NCBI GenBank assembly: GCA_033239005.1
Contig: BSQZ01000038.1
Location: 1 to 64,000 of the forward strand
DNA: 64,000 bases
DNA from: Lamellibrachia satsuma
Lineage: Eukaryota; Annelida; Polychaeta; Sabellida; Siboglinidae
Reading direction: 5' to 3'
Shown here: piece by piece, positions 57,506 to 64,000 of the stretch
Numbering within the stretch: position 1 is the first letter of the stretch
Layout: each line of letters opens with the position of its first letter
The notes under the pieces: model-generated
What the model saw: only the letters and a program-made list of their open reading frames with translations
The model's database searches: none
Told to the model about the DNA's origin: nothing
Made by a program: the position numbers and the translations under genes

Positions 57506-58714
57506 CAGTGGCGTATCTAGGATCTCGCAACGGGGGAAGGGGGGAGGGGGGCAAGCTTAGTCACCCATCAGCAGTTTTTCATGCTATACACCATGTATAT
57601 AGCATATAGCAACGCAAAGGAAACATATGGGAAAACATTTAAACCAATGCTCCCCTAAATAGGCCACTGAACCTAGGTTCAAACCACTCTTGTCAGGTTG
57701 AAAATGTGTCGATTTACATATATAAATAACACTAATAATAACCCAAGCCCGTTTAAAGCACATTTGGGCGGTCAGGATGTTAAAATATATGTAGTTTAAA
57801 AAGCATAGCTTGAATTTATGATGGAATGATCATAATTTTATGATCAAAAGCTATCAATTTTGAATTTGAGCAATAAAACACTCTAGAGTGTTGTCAACCT
57901 AAGTTCACAACACGAGGGTGAACACTCTGAACTTGCTACACCCTGCCCCTTCCATATTTAGTTTGGGTATATAGATATATGTTGAGTATATGTCATCCCC
58001 CCTCCCACGTGCAAGCAAAAACCAAATCTGATTAAGAAGAGCGCGCGCTAACTACCGTATTCGAATACAAATATGCGTTGAACCAGGTCTGGTCTGTCCG
58101 TCGTCGCTACGACGGTAACTGGCGCGCGCAGTTGTCAACGTTAGTCAGAACTTGTTTGAGTTCAGATTGGAAGATCAGATCAGATTGGGGTTGGAAGTTT
58201 TGAACGAACCCCCAATTTGGAGAGAATTTGTTTAACCCCGGCTGATTGTGTACGCCCGAACTCGCCTTTTCAATACCACGAGGACGGGCCAGGTACGGCA
58301 TACAACCAGTCGCACAGAGAACTATACGCACGTACGCATGTGCTTCCACATCAATATGGCTGCAGCAGAAGAGGGCCGACCCAGAAGTATGACAGTGCTG
58401 TAGACCTAGCAAGAAAATCTGAGATTGAGACGAGCAAGTTGCGCAGTGCTGTTAGACATTTTATACCAGGGATCGGGGTCAAGAATGGGGTCGCGGGGTC
58501 AAGAATGGGGTCGCGGGGTCAAGAATGGGCAAGAATGGGGTGGCGGGGTCAAGAATGGGGTCGCGGTTTTTCTTCGTGAATAATGATTATTCTTTTTTGT
58601 TTTATTTCGACTTCAAATGCACTAGATTGTAAATTATTAGTTTTGCTTTAAAATGGGCACACAAACATCTCAAATGTGTGGTCCCACGTGCATTTATTCC
58701 TAGCTGCGTCCCTG
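57506..58714. mobile_element. Possible hAT-like element (1.2 kb)
   Basis: Left CAGTGGCGTATCTAGGAT; right, read inward, CAGGGACGCAGCTAGGAAT: similar but imperfect termini. The flanking octamers do not match, so the borders are uncertain. Confidence 0.4.
58468..58565. repeat. 18-24 bp tandem repeat, about 4-5 copies
   Basis: Units of GGGGTCAAGAATGGGGTCGC type. Confidence 0.88.
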
Positions 58715-58746
58715 ACTCATGGCAGATATGTGCAACAACGTGGCTA

Positions 58747-58940
58747 GACCGGTAGCTAATGTGATGTGTCAAGACCGGTAGCTAATGTGCTGTGTCAAGA
58801 CCGGTAGCTAGTGTGTTGTGTCAAGACCGGTAGCTAGTGTGTTGTGTCAAGACCGGTAACTAGTGTGTTGTGTCTAGGCCGGTAGCTAGTGTGTTGTGTC
58901 AAGACCGGTAACTACTATGTTGTGTCTAGACCGGTAGCTA
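58747..58940. repeat. About 27-bp tandem repeat, 7 copies
   Basis: Units of AGACCGGTAGCTAGTGTGTT type. Confidence 0.92.
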
Positions 58941-59423
58941 CCACAAGCACTCAATGTATTTGACAGTCAGAGCGTGACCAGCCTTAGTCGGCGTCGCTTG
59001 TATTAGTCAAGGTTGATTGAATCCATGATTTTTGAAAGCCATCGCATGGCATGGGAAGTAGTGAGCAAAACTGACACACGCTCTCGTCCATATAATGTAA
59101 AATACTATTTATTTTTTTAGATCAATATCAACTGTGTACTAATTTTTCTATCTAGTAAAGAGCTCCTCCTCAAATTCTCATTTTATTGTGAGGACCCAAA
59201 TTAAAGCAAAATGTAAACAAATATCAGGTGAAAACATTTATGTCATCGTGAAAGGTCACATCAGAAGATACCTTTTGTTACTACAATCAGCAATGTATTT
59301 CACAGTTACAAAGTTACCAAGGCGTTTCCAACGAGTTACCCGTTTCACACAGCTATTGTACACGTTGTGGGTTTCGATCGGTGATCCTGGACATGCTCCG
59401 TGTGACTGTGTTGAGAAATCTGA
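58941..59423. other. No feature recognised
   Basis: Sequence between the tandem repeat and duplication copy B; nothing coding-like found. Confidence 0.45.
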
Positions 59424-59619
59424 GTTAATATGTCAGTCCTCTGTCATTCGGAGAAATGAGTCGATTCCCTTTTAGAAGACATTCTGAATAAACCACTGAC
59501 GTGATATTCTTGATTTTAGTTGTACATGGTTAGTTTTTATTATCTCTTTTATGTGCATAACTCCAAAACCATGACTTTTATTTCGCTTTAAATCATGCAT
59601 AATAATTTTATGGTATAGA

Positions 59620-60745
59620 ATCTCGATAATGACGCCGATTGGCTGCTGTCCGTCGCCAAACTCGACCTGGGGCGAATCTAAGACGTTTGGGTGTCGAATA
59701 GGGAAGTCGCGCTCGTCGAAACGCGTTCGATAAAACACTGAGTTGTTGGCTAGCGATCCCTTCCGCGAACAGTTCCACAACGTTGCATCGGAAGCGGAAT
59801 CGACCATCGGTCAGACCGCCCCGGCGGCCAGACGAGATGTACCACACTGCGCTGACATTGCTGCAATGTTAATAGAACAACGAAAGCTGAAACTATGGCT
59901 ACAGACCACATCAGATGTCACTCGCAGATGTGAACTGAAACGCGAGCGTAATACGATTCTGCAATCTATGCTCCGTAAACATCGCGATAACGCCTCAGCG
60001 AGATTAAACAACCTGGCCTCAGAAGTCGAACGTCTCAACGACGGCGCGAAATGCCTCGAGCCGTTCGTGAGATGACGCAGGAAACCTATCGCCAAGCTGA
60101 CGATCCATGACGACGCCGGACGCATTATCTGTAACGCCGCCGCGGATCGCCGACCCATTGGCCACCAGTTTAGCAACCCAGCTTTGGAAGATCTGCCAGC
60201 ATTCATAGGAAGACGTCACGAACCCGATTACCGGTGACGAGGTCAAGCGAGCGATCGGCAAACGGAACAGTGGTTGAGCCAGCGGTAATGACGGTCTCCC
60301 GGCCGAACTTTTGAAGAGCACGACTGGCCTGCTAGCAGACACTATCGCCGACATTTTCACCGATGCGCAGGAAAGCCAAGAACCGCTTCAGCTAGGAAAC
60401 AGCGCGCTGATACTGGTGCTGAAGCTGGACAAACCGTCTGGTACACCTGGCGAGTGGACGTCCGATAGTTTTACTCTCGGCACCCCGTAAGACCGTGTCC
60501 CTCGTCGTTCTGTCGAGGATCGCGCCGAAAGTTGAAAACTACGTGTAGCCGTCGCAATCGGAATTCCGACGCGGACATAGCACTGCCGATGTAGTATTGG
60601 GATACCTTTGGCTATGTGTGCGAAAGCGCGGTGTCGGCGCTTATCCGTCGATTTCCTCGGCACTGACCCATGTTGCGCCTTCGACACCATTCGTCGCGAC
60701 AAACTTCTATATATACTGTTGACACTCCTCGGCGAGTCATTCGGT
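59620..60745 (+). mobile_element. LINE (family X) fragment in copy B
   Basis: Same content as 52213-53319: TTSDVTRRCELKRERNTILQ region, RT start and motif A (CCAFDTIRRDKLLYILLTLL), breaking off at the same codons (LLGESF). Confidence 0.78.
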
Positions 60746-61199
60746 TAGTCAATTGTGCCATTTTTAAGTTGATGGAGCAAAACCAAATATAGACTATGCC
60801 ATAATTTTTAAATGTGAAATATTATGCACTGTGTCATGATATGTGACATAGCATAATTACTTAACATACTTTATTCATACATTAATATTAATTAAATTTA
60901 TGCAAAGTTCCTCTGAAATAAGAGATGTCAAAATATTCCCTTAATTACAAAACCATTGTGATTTTAGACCCCGAACACGTCGCGTACGTCGCGTTGGACT
61001 CACCAAACATGTGGAATTTGTCTCAAGAATGGTATACTGGCAATGCATTTAGTGCCTCTCTCCCTCGAATGGTATACTGGCAATGCATTTAGTGCCCATC
61101 TCCCTCGAATGCCCCCCTGCAGGATATATTTCTCATGCAGGAATGTGTGATGATGTGTTGACGTTATGTCTACTTTTCGAATGACTCTTGAGAGTCTTA

Positions 61200-61440
61200 A
61201 GGAGATCACAAAACTCCACAGTTAGTTGACATCATGCACGATGACTAAGGATATCACAAAACTCCACCGTTAGTTGACGTCATGCACGATGACTAAGGAT
61301 ATCATAAAACTCCACAGTTAGTTGACGTCATGCACGATGACTAAGGATATCACACAACTCAACAGTTAGTTGACATCATGCACGATGACTAAGGATATCA
61401 CACAACTCCACAGTTAGTTGACGTCATGCACGATGACTAA
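61200..61440. repeat. 48-bp minisatellite, 5 copies
   Basis: Same unit as 53765-54440; nine fewer copies. Confidence 0.93.
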
Positions 61441-61974
61441 GCGCCTACCAAGGCCTGACAGGAGAGATAATATCGTGCTGGTGCATGGCTTAGAGCACGC
61501 CATTGTATGCGTGACGGTGTGGCGGGGCACTCAATAGGGCAACAAAGTGCAAAACGGCCCCCTACTAAAAATGGGCCCCTGCCCATTTGGCGTTTCTGTA
61601 TTACTTACATTGAAATTGGTGGTGTCACTGCTAAGTAATTCACAAATGATCACTACTGAACGTTGGTCGGGAACGCGAAACTCAAATTCACACTTTTCTT
61701 TAAAAAATAGCACTGTTTTCCAAATGCCATATTTTAATTTGTGCGCAGTGAAAACGCTGGAAACACTGGTATTTATAAGTCAGTTGTGTATGCTATGATA
61801 TGTGCATATTAGATTTTAAGTACATGCACCGGTTTTATTCAAAAAGGCAAAAAACCGTGTCGTGTTGTGCTGACAAAACGGGCCCCTCCGCCTTTGCCAA
61901 CAGGAGCCCCTTTGGTCGGTGTGCTGTTGGTGTAGTCTACGCACGAGTAATTGAAATGCAGATTGTTATAACAG

Positions 61975-62025
61975 AGGTATATAACAGAGGTATATAACAG
62001 AGGTATATAATACATTAAATAAACA
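61975..62025. repeat. 13-bp tandem repeat, 3 copies
   Basis: ATAACAGAGGTAT repeated at the right border of duplication copy B. Confidence 0.85.
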
Positions 62026-62245
62026 ATAATAATATAATAATAGCAACGTAAAAGGAAATATTTAACAAGCGAAAAACTTAATAGAAAAAACAATAATACA
62101 CCATGATTGTTTTGCTGCGAGCTGCAGTAAACGTGGATGTGAACGGGCCCATTTTGCACCCACATTTTTAAAAAGAAAAAATCGGGTGATATCTTTTCAA
62201 TATACTCATTATGGCATTAAGGCGCCACACGTATTATACGCACAA

Positions 62246-62424
62246 AGCGGATTTCGACATGGCCGCAGCACTGCAAATGTCGTACGTTGCTATCATTGGC
62301 TAGCCGCCAAAACGCACGATTTCAAAGCTCGGTGCATGTAGGAAGTACCCAAATGAGCCATGCGTTTGACACCATCAGGCGAGATAAACAAATACTAGTT
62401 CTTGAATCTTTCCTCGGCGAATAG
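62246..62424 (+). mobile_element. LINE (family X), RT motif A fragment
   Basis: FRHGRSTANVVRCYHWLAAK, then FDTIRR-like and LESFLGE-like pieces in shifted frames, homologous to the end of the fragments at 53319 and 60745. It breaks off at the same Leu-Gly-Glu codons. Confidence 0.7.
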
Positions 62425-62434
62425 GAACTGTGAA

Positions 62435-63215
62435 TCATCCGAATGGCAAATGTTATTAAATTTTGGGAGGTGTAAATGTATACACATAGAACATGGAAAC
62501 ATGGACGAAGAATATAAAATGGGGAATGCTATACTAGGTAGAACCACACAAGAAAAGGAGTTAGGAGTAACATTTAATGCTGACATGAAAGTTTCAAAGC
62601 AATGTGGGATTACTGCTTCGAAAGGAAATCAAATTCTAGGGCTAATTAGGAGAACTATCATGTATAAGGAGAAACAGCTAATTGTACCCCTGTACAAATC
62701 AATAGTTAGACCACATTTGTAATATTGTATTCCAGCATGGAGGCCATATCGTAAAAATGACATAGACAAGCTAGAAAGAATACAGCGAAGAGCAACTAAA
62801 ATGATTCCAGAATTGAGAGACCTTAGTTACGAAAGTCGCTTATTACAATGTGGTTTGACAATACTAGAGACAAGGAGACTAAGAGGAAACCAAATACAAT
62901 TGTTTAAAATAGTGAGCGATTATGAGGATGTTGATAGGAATATGTTCTTCAAACTTAAAGAAGGCAGTAGAACCAGAGGACACAAAGCAGCATTAGTTAA
63001 GGAGCAATGTAGGTTGGACATGAGAAAGTACTCTTTCTCACAGAACGTGATAAATTAATGGAACAAACTTCCGAATGATTGTGTTAATGCTAGTAGTGTG
63101 AATATGTTTAAAAATAGAACTGACAAATATTTGATAAGGGCGGGCTACACGTAGGTCAGAAAACTGTTGGACTCTCAATAAGCCAATGGCTTCCTTGTCA
63201 ACTTGTCATCTGGAA
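62435..63215 (+). mobile_element. CR1-like LINE, C-terminal RT part and 3' tail
   Basis: From ECQMLLNFGRCKCIHIEHGN-type sequence through KELGVTFNADMKVSKQC, RRATKMIPELRDLSYESRLL and RLDMRKYSFSQNVIN to a stop, then the shared tail GGACTCTCAATAAGCCAATG. Two in-frame stops (62720, 63056) but otherwise the best preserved copy of this 3' end. Confidence 0.85.
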
Positions 63216-63289
63216 CTTGCTGTTTGGGATGGCAATCTTATTAAATCTTGAATGTTTCTTGCAGAAACAATGTTGGAACTAATATTAAA

Positions 63290-64000
63290 ACGGGGCAAAT
63301 GTCCAACATTCACATTGATGTCCAACATTCCCCCATTTATTCACCACAAGGAGACTGTACTCTTCGTGATCTACTTTGAATCCGTCCTCCGTGATCTGAG
63401 AGGCAACTTGCCGCAACGCCCTCGAGAAGTCACCGAAATGCTATACTACACGGCATTCACCGACGACGTTGACTTCATCAGCAATGCCAGCCAATTCCTG
63501 GACGAGGTACACCGCCCCTGGTTGCCTGTCAAAATGGTATTTTAACATCGATGAAGCCAAAACAGAACGTACCAACACTCACAGAAGAAACAGCCGTACT
63601 GGAGAGGACTGGCGCATGACACGCAAGTTAGGCTCTCTGTCTGGGAACGTGCAAGACATGGCACGGAGAAAGCATTTTGCGGCTGTGGCTTTCCGCAAGA
63701 TGTGGTCTCTCTGGGTCAGACACCACACTTGGGACTAATGTCAACGAAATCGGCCAGGTTTGATGCATTCCACAATCGTCGGCTGAGACAGGTCACCGGC
63801 TTCAGATACCCTCAGAGAATCTCGAACAATGCCCTCTTCCAAAAATGCAACCCTCTGAGCTTGTCTGCCAACAAAGCTCGTTGGAATCTATTTGTACATG
63901 TGCTTCGCATGCCACGTGAAGCCCCTGCACAGCTGACCATATTTCACATCCGCTGACGTTGCTGGTTGGCGACGGCGACCACGAACAACACTCCCAACTG
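63290..64000 (+). mobile_element. LINE (family X), RT motifs B-C to C-terminus, cut by the window edge
   Basis: LFVIYFESVLRDLRGNLPQR, then FTDDVDFISNASQFLDEVHR (motif C, Asp-Asp kept), KLGSLSGNVQDMARRKHF and RKMWSLWVRHHTWD, then in another frame RRLRQVTGFRYPQRISNNAL to FHIR. The last part is over 90 percent alike to 54981-55200. Confidence 0.8.

Larger units (their letters stand above)
59424..61980 (+). repeat. Duplicated segment, copy B (2.6 kb)
   Basis: Second copy of 52015-54980 in direct orientation, 7.4 kb away, with the same order of parts. It contains the LINE family X fragment at about 59620-60745 and has an 18-bp insertion relative to copy A near 59920-59940. Confidence 0.9.

Noticed and set aside
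57506..58714. Confident hAT transposon
   Set aside because: Termini resemble each other only partly and the 8-bp flanks differ, so it is listed only as possible.

Overview
This is animal nuclear DNA from a genome rich in introns and minisatellites. Two genes conserved across animals, both on the minus strand, were assembled exon by exon from translated similarity, splice dinucleotides and matching phase. They are the N-terminal 467 codons of acetoacetyl-CoA synthetase (AACS, 13 exons, 31037 down to 636, continuing off the left edge) and a complete five-exon BTB/KCTD adaptor of the TNFAIP1/KCTD10/KCTD13 (BACURD) family (51097 down to 40418, 281 aa). The mix of single-copy-looking conserved genes, very abundant intronic minisatellites, CR1-like and RTE-like LINEs, tRNA-derived SINEs, and hAT-like and TTAA-target DNA transposons fits an invertebrate deuterostome, most plausibly a cephalochordate (amphioxus). 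That assignment is inference; no rRNA or mitochondrial marker is present.

Layout. 1-31037: AACS. Its introns hold most of the minisatellites, RTE-like and CR1-like LINE fragments, a 760-bp hAT-like element (15444-16203), and in the 10.7-kb intron 1 two related TIR elements (22231-23586 and 28723-30733) that flank two damaged LINEs (about 23755-28445). 31038-40417: intergenic, with a SINE head and a 3.7-kb TTAA-flanked transposon (35010-38706) carrying a spliced Mutator-like-domain transposase with a frameshifted C-terminus. 40418-51097: the BACURD gene, with a hAT-like MITE in intron 2 and large arrays in introns 3 and 4. 51098-64000: repeat-dominated, with a 2.6-3.0 kb duplication (52015-54980 and 59424-61980), pieces of two LINE families, and one orphan signal-peptide exon on the plus strand (57336-57399).

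The most striking pattern is that several minisatellites are tandem amplifications of an exon-intron junction. In AACS the unit contains the exon 8, exon 9 and exon 12 donors and the exon 6 acceptor; in BACURD it contains the exon 3 donor. In AACS exon 12 the 24-bp unit keeps the reading frame open through about 54 copies, each usually keeping a GT donor, so donor choice could add eight residues per unit. A parallel case at 21570-22245 is an array built from the junction between a transposon terminus and its flank. AACS activates acetoacetate for cytosolic lipid synthesis and BACURD proteins are CUL3 substrate adaptors; nothing links the two genes functionally beyond adjacency.
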